Source of the DNA: Sphingobacterium sp. CZ-UAM
GTDB taxonomy: Bacteria > Bacteroidota > Bacteroidia > Sphingobacteriales > Sphingobacteriaceae
Direction of reading: 5' to 3'
Assembly (NCBI RefSeq): GCF_002000245.1
Contig: NZ_MTCM01000001.1
Coordinates: forward strand, 620,001-684,000
Length of the DNA stretch: 64,000 bases
The position numbers were made by a program, and so were the translations under genes. Below, in pieces: positions 17,244 through 24,856 of the stretch (positions are counted from its first letter, which is position 1; each line of letters opens with the position of its first letter). The notes under the pieces were generated by a model, which saw nothing but the letters and a program-made list of their open reading frames with translations, was not told the origin of the DNA and did no database searches.

Positions 17244-18716
17244 ATGAAAAAAATATTTATTTTATTGCTAGGAGTGTCCTGGCTTTACTCCTGCGAGAAT
17301 CTTGAACCACAAGTGTTTGACCGCTTGAGTCCATCGAATTACCCGAAAAATGAAGAAGACGCGCGTACGCTGGTCACCGGAGTCTATGGTATTCTCAACC
17401 GCGGAGCATATGGTGGATTTTCGGATATATCCTGGCAATCACGCTGGGTCATGAATACAGCTACTACTGATGAGTTCGTCTGCTATTGGGGTGGTGGTGT
17501 CTGGGAAACCTATGCCAAATTTCTCTGGAATTCGAATAGTGAGCACGTGACAGCCAAAACCTATGGCCCGTACATTAAAGCAATTACCAATTGTGTGAAT
17601 ATCGCTGAGCAGCTTGAGCCGATCAGTATGAACGCTGAGCTTAAGACACGCTATCGTGCCGAACTAAAGGGGATTACTGCCCTGTTGGCCTACACCTTAT
17701 ATGATTTCTATGGGCCAACAGCTATAGTGACCGATCCTGCGATAACCTTGGATCCGAACACGAATTTTCAGCCTGAAAGACCTACGAAAGCATGGATGGT
17801 GAATTTTATCAAATCTACAGCTCGGGAGGCCGCCGATAACCTTCCCATTAGTTATTCGTCACAGGATTATGGTCGTTTTACGAAAGGAACCGCGTTGATG
17901 GTGTTGCTCAAACTGGCGATGCATGAAAAGAACTGGACGGAAGCAGCTCAAATTTCAAAGGAGATTATGGATTTGAAACTGTACGCGCTACAAACGTCGT
18001 ATCCATCCATTTTTGCCGTGGACAATGAGATGAATTCGGAAATCATCTTTGCTATTCCATGTTTGACGGTAAACGATCGCTATAATAATTGGCTTGCGCA
18101 CGTGTTGCCTTCGGAATATGTTGAACCCAATGGTATACCGGTACAAAAATGGGGTGGATATAAAGTGCCTTGGACGATGTTTGATAAATTTAAAGCTGGC
18201 GATGACCGTCTGAAATCAATTTGGGGCAGTATTAATACCAGCAAAGGCATGGTTGATCTTCGTTCAATCAATGAATCCTGGGCACAGATGGGCGCTGTAC
18301 CCTATAAATATCCTGCTGATCCTGCTTCAAATGGCGAGGCGCACGGAAATGACTGGGTCGTATACCGCTATGCGGATGTTTTGCTTCTTCGGGCTGAAGC
18401 CTTAAATCACCTTTCTCCTCTTAGTAGTGAAGCGATAGGTTTGATTAATATGGTACGGAGCCGCGCGAAGACAACAACTATTGAGGCTTCAGATTTTGCT
18501 GGAGAAAATGCTTTGAATGACTTCATATTGGATGAAAGGTTTAGAGAGCTGTTTATGGAAGGACACCGTCGGGAAGACCTGATCCGGCATGGTAAATATC
18601 TTTCGGAAGCTAAGAAACGTGGTGCATCTTATTCAGATGAAAGCAGGCTATTGTTTCCAATACCGCAATGGGCAATCAATGAAAATAAGAAAATCCAGCA
18701 AAATCCTGGTTATTAA
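17244..18716 (+). CDS. SusD/RagB-family nutrient-binding lipoprotein
   Basis: Length 491 residues from the ATG at 17244. A GTG overlapping the susC end could extend it by 15 residues, but 17244 gives a proper lipoprotein signal, FILLLGVSWLYSC, with lipidated Cys near residue 16. SusD signs: the segment after NYPKNEEDARTLVTGVYG, the VNIAEQ/LKGITALLAYTLYDFYGP helical block, and the C-terminal DERFRELFMEGHRREDLIRHGKY. It acts as the surface lid of the preceding SusC. The ligand is unknown. Confidence 0.93.
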   Translation: MKKIFILLLGVSWLYSCENLEPQVFDRLSPSNYPKNEEDARTLVTGVYGILNRGAYGGFSDISWQSRWVMNTATTDEFVCYWGGGVWETYAKFLWNSNSEHVTAKTYGPYIKAITNCVNIAEQLEPISMNAELKTRYRAELKGITALLAYTLYDFYGPTAIVTDPAITLDPNTNFQPERPTKAWMVNFIKSTAREAADNLPISYSSQDYGRFTKGTALMVLLKLAMHEKNWTEAAQISKEIMDLKLYALQTSYPSIFAVDNEMNSEIIFAIPCLTVNDRYNNWLAHVLPSEYVEPNGIPVQKWGGYKVPWTMFDKFKAGDDRLKSIWGSINTSKGMVDLRSINESWAQMGAVPYKYPADPASNGEAHGNDWVVYRYADVLLLRAEALNHLSPLSSEAIGLINMVRSRAKTTTIEASDFAGENALNDFILDERFRELFMEGHRREDLIRHGKYLSEAKKRGASYSDESRLLFPIPQWAINENKKIQQNPGY

Positions 18717-18742
18717 GGTTCGTTTTTGATAAAAAATGTAAG

Positions 18743-20239
18743 ATGGAAAAAACAATCAAACAGCTGAGTTTGGTATGGGCGCTAATGGCGCCCATATCTC
18801 AGACGTTCGGAAGCATTTCGACGGATACCTTGCAACAAAAGGACCAGTACATGGAAATTGTTGCTAAAAAAGCGATCCATAATCCCGAACGGGGATATCA
18901 TCTAGAGGCTAATTATTTTGCACATAATTTATATAACCCTTTTCACAAAATTGCTTACCCGGAGGGGTGGATAGACGAACAGATCCTCCGCTATGGTCGT
19001 CCTGATGACCAAATTTCGGTCTTACAGCTTTACTTTTACCTCACTGATTATGTGGGAGGTGATATTACGAAAGAAGGACTGGATAAGATGCAATTCATTT
19101 TTGATGAGGTCGAAAAGAAAGGTTTTAAGGTTGTGCTGCGGTTTGCCTACGATGTCGATTATGGAAGTACCAAAGCCAATTTTAATGATGTCTTTAAGCA
19201 TATCAACCAGCTTGAGCCTCTGATCAAAAAAAATATAGGTTTAATTGATATTTGGCAGATTGGATTTGTCGGTGCATGGGGAGAGGGGCATAGTTCGCCA
19301 ATGAGTTCCGATGATTATAATAAAGCAAAAATGGTAAGGCGAATACTGGATATTTTTAAAGATAGACAGACGACAATCCGTTACCCTAATCAAAAGACAA
19401 GACTTAAACTGGAATCGACGTATTTAAATCGAATAGGATATAATAACGATTATTTTACGGCATCAGAACACCCAAAAGCACCAGACAATGATTATACATT
19501 TGGGAGTAATGCGTATGAACAGGTCAAACGTGAATCCCCTGATGTACAGGTGATGGGGGAGATTCCTTACGCCGAGGCAACTGAATGGGGGCTACACAGT
19601 CTTATTTCGGTAACGAATAGCCTCAAAGCGTTGAAGGAACATCATTATAGTCTCTTTGATATCACACAAAACAATGAATTGAATATTTCGAATTGGAAGA
19701 AAACTGCATTGACGCCTGATATGCTCAGGTCGATGGGGATCTTGTTTGATCCAAGCTATTTTAAAGAGAATAAGGATACTGTAGCTCGATCAGCCTATGA
19801 TTTTATAAGGGATCACCTCGGGTATAGGCTTTATATAGACCGTGCCAATACAACAGTTCAACGTCATAACAAGGGACTGACTGTTGACATTGTCGTCAAA
19901 AATGTCGGTTTTTCGGCTATTCATAATCCGAGGCCCGTATACCTTATTATATTTGATAAAGACAATAAAATTGTAGGTCGGAAAAAGCTGACGGTCGATC
20001 CACGTCATTGGCAACCTTATGGTTCAAACAGAAAGGAAGATGTGGCTTTGTTCCATCATATACAGACGGAGATAATCATGCCTAATATAAAGCACGGAGC
20101 TGTTGGCCTGTGGCTTCCAGATCCGGAGAAGGAGTTGGCTAGTAAAGCCGCATACGATATTCAGTTTGCCAATGATGATATGCGTATAATTACCGACCAT
20201 CCTGGATACGGGCGAATCAACATTATTGCGGATTTTTAA
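18743..20239 (+). CDS. Exported DUF4874/DUF4832 protein, probable TIM-barrel glycan-active protein
   Basis: Length 498 residues with a signal-like N-terminus (cleavage near SISTD). The DUF4874 region (about 35-215) opens with the characteristic NPERGYHLEANYF and contains VVLRFAYDVDYG and IDIWQIGFVGAWGEGH. The DUF4832 region (about 220-495) has FTASEHPKAPDNDYTFGSNAYE, a helical section and a beta-sandwich tail. Published annotation treats these domains as putative glycoside-hydrolase-like with no settled reaction. Barrel-strand acids such as D121/D123 and the E in WGEGH are candidates only. It is the last gene of the sigma-controlled susCD operon, 26 bases after susD. Confidence 0.8.
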   Translation: MEKTIKQLSLVWALMAPISQTFGSISTDTLQQKDQYMEIVAKKAIHNPERGYHLEANYFAHNLYNPFHKIAYPEGWIDEQILRYGRPDDQISVLQLYFYLTDYVGGDITKEGLDKMQFIFDEVEKKGFKVVLRFAYDVDYGSTKANFNDVFKHINQLEPLIKKNIGLIDIWQIGFVGAWGEGHSSPMSSDDYNKAKMVRRILDIFKDRQTTIRYPNQKTRLKLESTYLNRIGYNNDYFTASEHPKAPDNDYTFGSNAYEQVKRESPDVQVMGEIPYAEATEWGLHSLISVTNSLKALKEHHYSLFDITQNNELNISNWKKTALTPDMLRSMGILFDPSYFKENKDTVARSAYDFIRDHLGYRLYIDRANTTVQRHNKGLTVDIVVKNVGFSAIHNPRPVYLIIFDKDNKIVGRKKLTVDPRHWQPYGSNRKEDVALFHHIQTEIIMPNIKHGAVGLWLPDPEKELASKAAYDIQFANDDMRIITDHPGYGRINIIADF

Positions 20240-20264
20240 TCCGTTAAAAGCATAAACTTGCCAA

Positions 20265-20297
20265 GGCTTGCCTTTGCCGGGCAAGGGTCATTTTTTT
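20265..20297 (+). terminator. Terminator reaching into the 3' end of the converging DUF4199 gene
   Basis: A GGCTTGCC / GGGCAAG stem with a short loop is followed by TCA and seven T residues. The T-run is also the coding strand complement of the final Lys-Lys codons of the opposing DUF4199 gene, so terminator and gene end overlap. Confidence 0.65.
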
Positions 20298-20770
20298 GTA
20301 CGAATAAAAATCATCGCGATCACCGTCGTGACAGCGCCGAAAATAAAGGCAAAAATAGTAGAATTAATGGCATAATTCTTATAATTGAAATTTGCTTCTG
20401 CTTCGGCTGTTGTTTTATAATAGCCTATTTCGACCGATCGCTTGATGACGTTAGGGAAATACTCGGGACTGATGACATAAGAAATAATCCATTGTGTCAG
20501 CGGACTTAATAAAGCGATAATTGCAGAAAGTACTAAACCGGAGATTAAGCCCTGAATATAGCTCATATTGCCATGGTAGAAATTTTTCTTTTTATCTTTC
20601 AGTGCCAGGACCATAAACAGGATGGCTGGTATAGCAAAAAGATTGGTCAGGTAAAGATGATAGTCAATATACTTGCCATGGAGCCCGCATATTTTTTCTA
20701 AGAGCATCCAAGTTAGCGTCATAAACGTGAAACAAATAGCCCATTTGATCTCAATTTTAATGTTTTTCAT
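20288..20770 (-). CDS. DUF4199-domain membrane protein
   Basis: Length 160 residues with four predicted membrane helices (about 8-25, 38-58, 72-95, 134-154) and a soluble loop between the third and fourth. The pattern, including the central SYIQGLISGLVLSAIIALLSP helix, fits DUF4199, a family common in Bacteroidota and without known function. It converges on the DUF4832 gene and stands alone. The last codons form part of the terminator of the opposite operon. Confidence 0.8.
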   Translation of the reverse strand: MKNIKIEIKWAICFTFMTLTWMLLEKICGLHGKYIDYHLYLTNLFAIPAILFMVLALKDKKKNFYHGNMSYIQGLISGLVLSAIIALLSPLTQWIISYVISPEYFPNVIKRSVEIGYYKTTAEAEANFNYKNYAINSTIFAFIFGAVTTVIAMIFIRTKK

Positions 20771-21103
20771 AATTCTAGTAGTTTTAGGTAATATATGTTA
20801 TGTCATCATTTAGCTGGAAAATCATCCATAATCAGTTTATTAAATATAATGTTAATTTGGTAATGAGTTGCAAGGTTTTAACCTTTTTTTCGCTGAATTA
20901 AACGGGCAAATTTCTGTTGCAGGCGAGGTATGTCCGAAATAGTTCTGTAGAAATATTTCGTGCTGACAGACAGTTGTCTTATGTTTTATTAATTTTATAT
21001 GCAAGTAGTAGGAAAGTTTAGCGCTGACGATGCGGTAAAATGCTTCGTAAGTGGAAATATGGGGATAATCCGTCTAGGTCTGGAAATAACAAATAAACCA
21101 AAA
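20771..21103. other. Intergenic region between DUF4199 and YdeI-like genes
   Basis: AT-rich divergent region of 333 bases that must hold the promoters of both neighbours. No consensus TTTG/TAnnTTTG pair is clear. A reading frame continuous with the YdeI-like gene extends back to 20999, but those 35 codons do not resemble the family N-terminus. A small inverted repeat (AAGGTTTTAACCTT) lies near 20872. Confidence 0.4.
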
Positions 21104-21697
21104 ATGAGCAACATACAACAGGTAAATGAGGTACGATCCATCCGTATCCATACAGCGGAAGAGTGGCGACAGTGGCTGTTGGACCATCATCTGGTCGAAC
21201 ATTCCGTATGGGTCATCTGTAACACAAAGGGTTCGGGGCAGCCAGCTGTAGCATGGAGTGAACTGGTTGATGAGGCATTGTGTTTCGGCTGGATTGACAG
21301 TACGAGAAAAACAATTCAGCAGGGTTCGTTTAAACAGTTGTTCAGCAGGCGCAAACCGCGCGGGACCTGGTCCAAGGTCAATAAGGAGAAAATAGAAAGG
21401 CTTATTGCCAGCGGGAAGATGACGGCCGCGGGACTGGAGACCATTCGCATCGCACAGAAAAACGGTTCCTGGTCCATTCTCGATAGCGTGGAGGAACTGC
21501 TTATTCCCGAAGATCTGGACAGTGCATTGAAGAATCATCCCGGCGCAGCGGCTTATTTTGATGGGCTGAGCAGATCGGTGAAAAAGATGCTTTTGCAATG
21601 GATCGTGATTGCCAAGCGCCCCGAAACCCGAAATAAACGAATAACGGAAATTGCAGAACAGGCCTCTCTGCAGATGAAACCAAAGCAATTCCGGTAA
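21104..21697 (+). CDS. YdeI/OmpD-associated family protein
   Basis: Length 197 residues from ATG 21104; the family begins close to this point, with RIHTAEEWRQWLLDHH. Diagnostic parts are VDEALCFGWIDSTRK, SRRKPRGTWSKVNKEKIERL, and a C-terminal bacteriocin-protection-like helical domain (about 140-195) with YFDGLSRSVKKMLLQWIVIAK. The family is widespread and cytosolic; its role is unproven, with links to stress and antimicrobial tolerance suggested by distant relatives. An ATG at 20999 in the same frame would add 35 residues. Confidence 0.85.
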   Translation: MSNIQQVNEVRSIRIHTAEEWRQWLLDHHLVEHSVWVICNTKGSGQPAVAWSELVDEALCFGWIDSTRKTIQQGSFKQLFSRRKPRGTWSKVNKEKIERLIASGKMTAAGLETIRIAQKNGSWSILDSVEELLIPEDLDSALKNHPGAAAYFDGLSRSVKKMLLQWIVIAKRPETRNKRITEIAEQASLQMKPKQFR

Positions 21698-21817
21698 GCC
21701 AGCGGCTCGAATAAAAGTTAAACCTTATCACTGCTGTAGGTCCCTTATAGGTAAGATCAAAGTTGAATGTGCAATATAAAATCTGGTCACCGGCTTAAGG
21801 TTACTTTTGGAAAATAA

Positions 21818-21854
21818 AAAACGGGTAATTCTTACATCGAAAATTACCCGTTTT
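21818..21854. terminator. Long hairpin between converging YdeI-like and isochorismatase genes
   Basis: Perfect 13-bp stem (AAAACGGGTAATT / AATTACCCGTTTT) around an 11-base loop. The arm ends are T-rich on both strands, so it can act as a bidirectional terminator. Confidence 0.7.
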
Positions 21855-21936
21855 CGTAAACTAAACCTTTGCCCATTATTTGATCTGGTAAAGGTTTCCA
21901 AAAACCAACTTATGGCACTGTCTGGTTACAGGATGA

Positions 21937-22575
21937 TTACTTATTCTCGAGGGCTACTTCCTGTGCTTTGTAATAACTTTCGATCAGGGCCTGATAATTA
22001 GGCATTACCGTGGATAATGCCTTAGCGTACTTCGCGGCATCTTTGTGCTGCCAGGTTTTTAACACCTCGCTGATGACTGCTGTGGTTGTGATTGGGATAA
22101 CACCGGCCAGCTGTAGCCGCGCTATGGTCACCTGTGTGGATAGTGGGCTCATATCGCCAGAGGCATCGATGACCGCAAATACCTCATAACCTTCGGCGAT
22201 GGCTGAAATAGCAGGAAAAGCAACACAGACACTGGTGAGTACGCCAGCAATCACTAATTTTTTCTTTCCTGTATTCTTTACAGCCTGAACAAAAGCGGGT
22301 GTATCCCAGGCATTCACCTCGCCGGTACGGCCTACATATACAGCATGGGCTGCATGCTCATGAATTTCGGGCATTAACGGTCCGTTGGGGCCTTTGGGTT
22401 CGGATGCCGTAGTGATGACTGGAATTTGTTCGACTGCCGCGATTTGAGCGAGCGCGATGACATTGTTTCGCAATGTAGGGATCTCGATATCTTTGACCAT
22501 CTGGAACAGACCACTTTGGTGATCGATCAGTAAAAATGCTACATCGTCTGCATTGATTCTCGTTGTAAGTACCAT
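21937..22575 (-). CDS. Isochorismatase-family cysteine hydrolase (YcaC-like)
   Basis: Length 212 residues. The fold signature is VAFLLIDHQSGLF with Asp18 and the cysteine strand IAGVLTSVCVAFPA with Cys117. GPNGPLMPEI and GEVNAWDTPAF place it near E. coli YcaC, a family whose physiological substrate is not settled. At the third catalytic position it has Arg83 rather than the Lys common in nicotinamidase-like relatives. Cytosolic, monocistronic, converging on the YdeI-like gene. Likely acts on an amide or imide-type substrate, but this is inference. Confidence 0.85.
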   Translation of the reverse strand: MVLTTRINADDVAFLLIDHQSGLFQMVKDIEIPTLRNNVIALAQIAAVEQIPVITTASEPKGPNGPLMPEIHEHAAHAVYVGRTGEVNAWDTPAFVQAVKNTGKKKLVIAGVLTSVCVAFPAISAIAEGYEVFAVIDASGDMSPLSTQVTIARLQLAGVIPITTTAVISEVLKTWQHKDAAKYAKALSTVMPNYQALIESYYKAQEVALENK

Positions 22576-22955
22576 GATTTTAAAATTTAAATGTGAATAA
22601 TAAATCGTTGGTTAAAGGTAGGTACAGCATCTTTAGTGGAAAATGAAGCAGATTAAGCACATGACTTAATGTACCTTAAGTTTTAGGGAATGACTTGATT
22701 TGAAGGAAGCAGTTTATTGCGCATACACTGTGGTCCCGATTCGGTGGGACAACCGGAACAATCCTTCATATACACTAGGTATGTAAATGAGTGGATTTAG
22801 TTGCAGTTTACGAATCATAAGTCTTTTCAAGCGGATATTAAAATAGTTCTTTTTGATAAATTCGATTTAATTATCTTAGCGGTCAGGAAACTACTGGTCA
22901 CATGTTGAAGATTTTTTAACGAAATCGGCAGTATAATCAAAATTATCTATTATAA
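22576..22955. other. Intergenic region with copy A of a duplicated element
   Basis: A 380-base divergent region between the isochorismatase and DUF3667 genes. Its central part (22731-22855) is copy A of an element repeated at 23741-23880. No open frame of note and no strong promoter match. Confidence 0.5.
22731..22855 (+). repeat. Imperfect direct repeat, copy A (upstream of DUF3667 gene)
   Basis: This ~125-base stretch matches 23741-23880 closely over its length. Shared words include AACCGGAACAATC, AGGTATGTAA and CGAATCATAAGTCTTTTCAA. In this copy GTCCC and GGGAC near 22733-22750 could pair, whereas copy B has lost the pairing. It ends 100 bases before the DUF3667 start. Confidence 0.85.
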
Positions 22956-23657
22956 ATGAAAGATACAGGCAACCAAAACCCAACAAATCAAGTAAAGAGG
23001 ATTAACTTTTCTTATATCAGCCATGAGCTTCAGCATCTTTTACACCTAGAAAGTGGATTCTTATATACGGTTAAGGAGCTTTTTTTTCGTCCGGGAAAAC
23101 TTGTCAGGAGTTTTATTTTAGCCGATAGAACAAAGGCAACCAAACCGCTTATCTTTCTAATATTTTCAGCGACATTGTTTACATTGCTCTTCCATTTCTT
23201 TCATACCGAATATCATTTTTTTTCGCTAAATCAAGAAATAGGAAATGTTGATCAATATCTAAAAAAAGAAATGATCAGTAATTGGGTGAATAGTCATATC
23301 GGTTATACTTCCTTATTTATTGGATTTTTAATTTCGTTATGGATATCTCTATTTTTCAAAAAGCATGGATACAATATTTATGAAATAACTGTTCTGTTAT
23401 GCTACTCAATTGGTCAATCCTTTTTAATTGTTTGTCTGTTTGCATTAACTGGGCAATTATTTAAAAGTAACGTGATTGCAAACGTTGGTGTATTTGCGGC
23501 CTATTTATATGTGTTTTGGTCAATCGGACAGTTTTTTGGGGAGAAAAAAATCATTAATTATATAAAATCATTTTCATGCTGCCTTCTTGGAGCTGTGAGT
23601 TTTCGGTTGATCTTGATATTATTGGCCAATATATTTTATTATCTAGGGCTTAAATAG
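22956..23657 (+). CDS. DUF3667-domain membrane protein lacking the usual N-terminal zinc ribbon
   Basis: Length 233 residues. The short soluble N-terminus leads to LLHLESGFLYTVKELFFRPGKLVRSFI, the conserved DUF3667 core, followed by five or so membrane helices (about 66-85, 108-128, 140-160, 172-190, 205-230). Many DUF3667 proteins start with a CxxC zinc ribbon; this one has none. Function unknown. The gene is bracketed by the two copies of an intergenic repeat and followed by a broken lipoprotein gene. Low GC and AT-rich codon use differ from neighbouring housekeeping genes. Confidence 0.8.
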   Translation: MKDTGNQNPTNQVKRINFSYISHELQHLLHLESGFLYTVKELFFRPGKLVRSFILADRTKATKPLIFLIFSATLFTLLFHFFHTEYHFFSLNQEIGNVDQYLKKEMISNWVNSHIGYTSLFIGFLISLWISLFFKKHGYNIYEITVLLCYSIGQSFLIVCLFALTGQLFKSNVIANVGVFAAYLYVFWSIGQFFGEKKIINYIKSFSCCLLGAVSFRLILILLANIFYYLGLK

Positions 23658-23740
23658 AGCTTGCAAGTCATGGATCTTAGTAATAGACATGAGATTTACG
23701 TCTATGGTTTTACTACTTTGATTATTGCTAGGAGGCACGG

Positions 23741-23880
23741 TGGTCCAGATTCGGTGGTCCAACCGGAACAATCTTTCATATGCACATAGGTATGTAATGA
23801 GTGAATTTAGTAGCGGTTAACGAATCATAAGTCTTTTGAATCATAAGTCTTTTCAAGCATATATAAAACAGTTCCTTTTG
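23741..23880 (+). repeat. Imperfect direct repeat, copy B (upstream of broken lipoprotein gene)
   Basis: Copy of 22731-22855 with scattered substitutions and one extra 16-base tandem duplication. It ends 53 bases before the next start codon, so both copies occupy the leader or promoter region of the gene that follows. Confidence 0.85.
23822..23853 (+). repeat. 16-bp perfect tandem duplication inside repeat copy B
   Basis: GAATCATAAGTCTTTT occurs twice head to tail with no spacer. Copy A has it once, so the duplication is probably a replication-slippage event after the larger duplication. Confidence 0.9.
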
Positions 23881-23933
23881 CAGTTTTCAGTATTTCTATC
23901 TTTATGATTTCAGATAGTATATAGTGATTAACG

Positions 23934-24692
23934 ATGAAAGGAAAACAAAGAAAACTGCTGAATATTCCGCTATGTATATATTGGATTATGATCGGAATTG
24001 GTAGGACTTCATGTCATAATGGTTCTCAAGCTACAGCAGGGTCAAAAGTGGTGAATGATCACTCGCAAAATACCACAGAGATCAGGCTAATGCCAGGTGT
24101 TGAAAGCTCAGTAGGGGACATAACGCAATTGAATACAGTAGAATATAAAGGCATTTCTTTCATTACAGAAAATACGATGCATGGCAGCGGTGTTGTCCAT
24201 TGACCAGAAAGTTGAGATTTTAAATCTGGACAAAACGATCTATGGAAGTATCGTACCAAGTAAGGCAGTTGAGCTTGTGGACTATGAAATTAATCTGCCG
24301 CAAATTGTGATCGCCCGTCAGATCATCCCCTATTCCGAACTTCGACTTTTTGAATTTGATGCGGAATCTCCAGATCAGGATAGCGCCTATTTAACTGTCC
24401 TCATCAACAAGGAAAGGAAACTTATTCTGAAAAAAGACCTTCAATATAGTTTTTTGAGCTGAATGACTACATCAAATCCGCATTTGTACGATTAACAACA
24501 GCTGTGCAGAACATCAGTATAACAGAACGAAAATACCTGTACCAGGTACTGGAGATAAAGAATGATTTTATGTTAATCAAATCAGTCCCAAAATCAACCT
24601 GTGATTATGTCGAAGATTATAAACCTATTTCCAAATGGGTAAAATGGCGGACAGACCAACGTGAATTGATCGAATACAACTTCTGCTATTAA
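23934..24692 (+). pseudogene. Broken secreted/lipoprotein gene with two frameshifts
   Basis: Three consecutive open segments (23934-24203, 24181-24462, and the frame running to 24692) read as one protein of about 250 residues if two frame changes are allowed. The first lies near 24190-24205, where TENTMHGSGVV would join LSIDQKVEILNLDK. The second is in a run of six T at 24450-24455; one more T would give QYSFFELNDYIKSAF and continue to the end at NFCY. The N-terminus carries a signal with Cys (GRTSC), so the intact form was probably an exported lipoprotein of the unnamed Bacteroidota type with NLDKTIYGSI and WVKW motifs. Sequencing error is an alternative. Function unknown. Confidence 0.6.
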
Positions 24693-24856
24693 ATTCGGGT
24701 AAACTTTTTGTCCGGTTTTGCACATGTATTGTCCGAATTCGAACAGGTTGTTAAAATGGCTGTTTTTGGTAATTTACTGATAAGTAGTGTTTTGTAATAT
24801 TGGTCTGGCTTGTGTATTCAACGTAAACAGATTTGACCGTTAGACCGAATAAAATT

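Noticed and set aside
20999..21103. N-terminal extension of the YdeI-like protein from ATG 20999
   Set aside because: The 35 added residues do not match the family, whose homologous start is at 21104.
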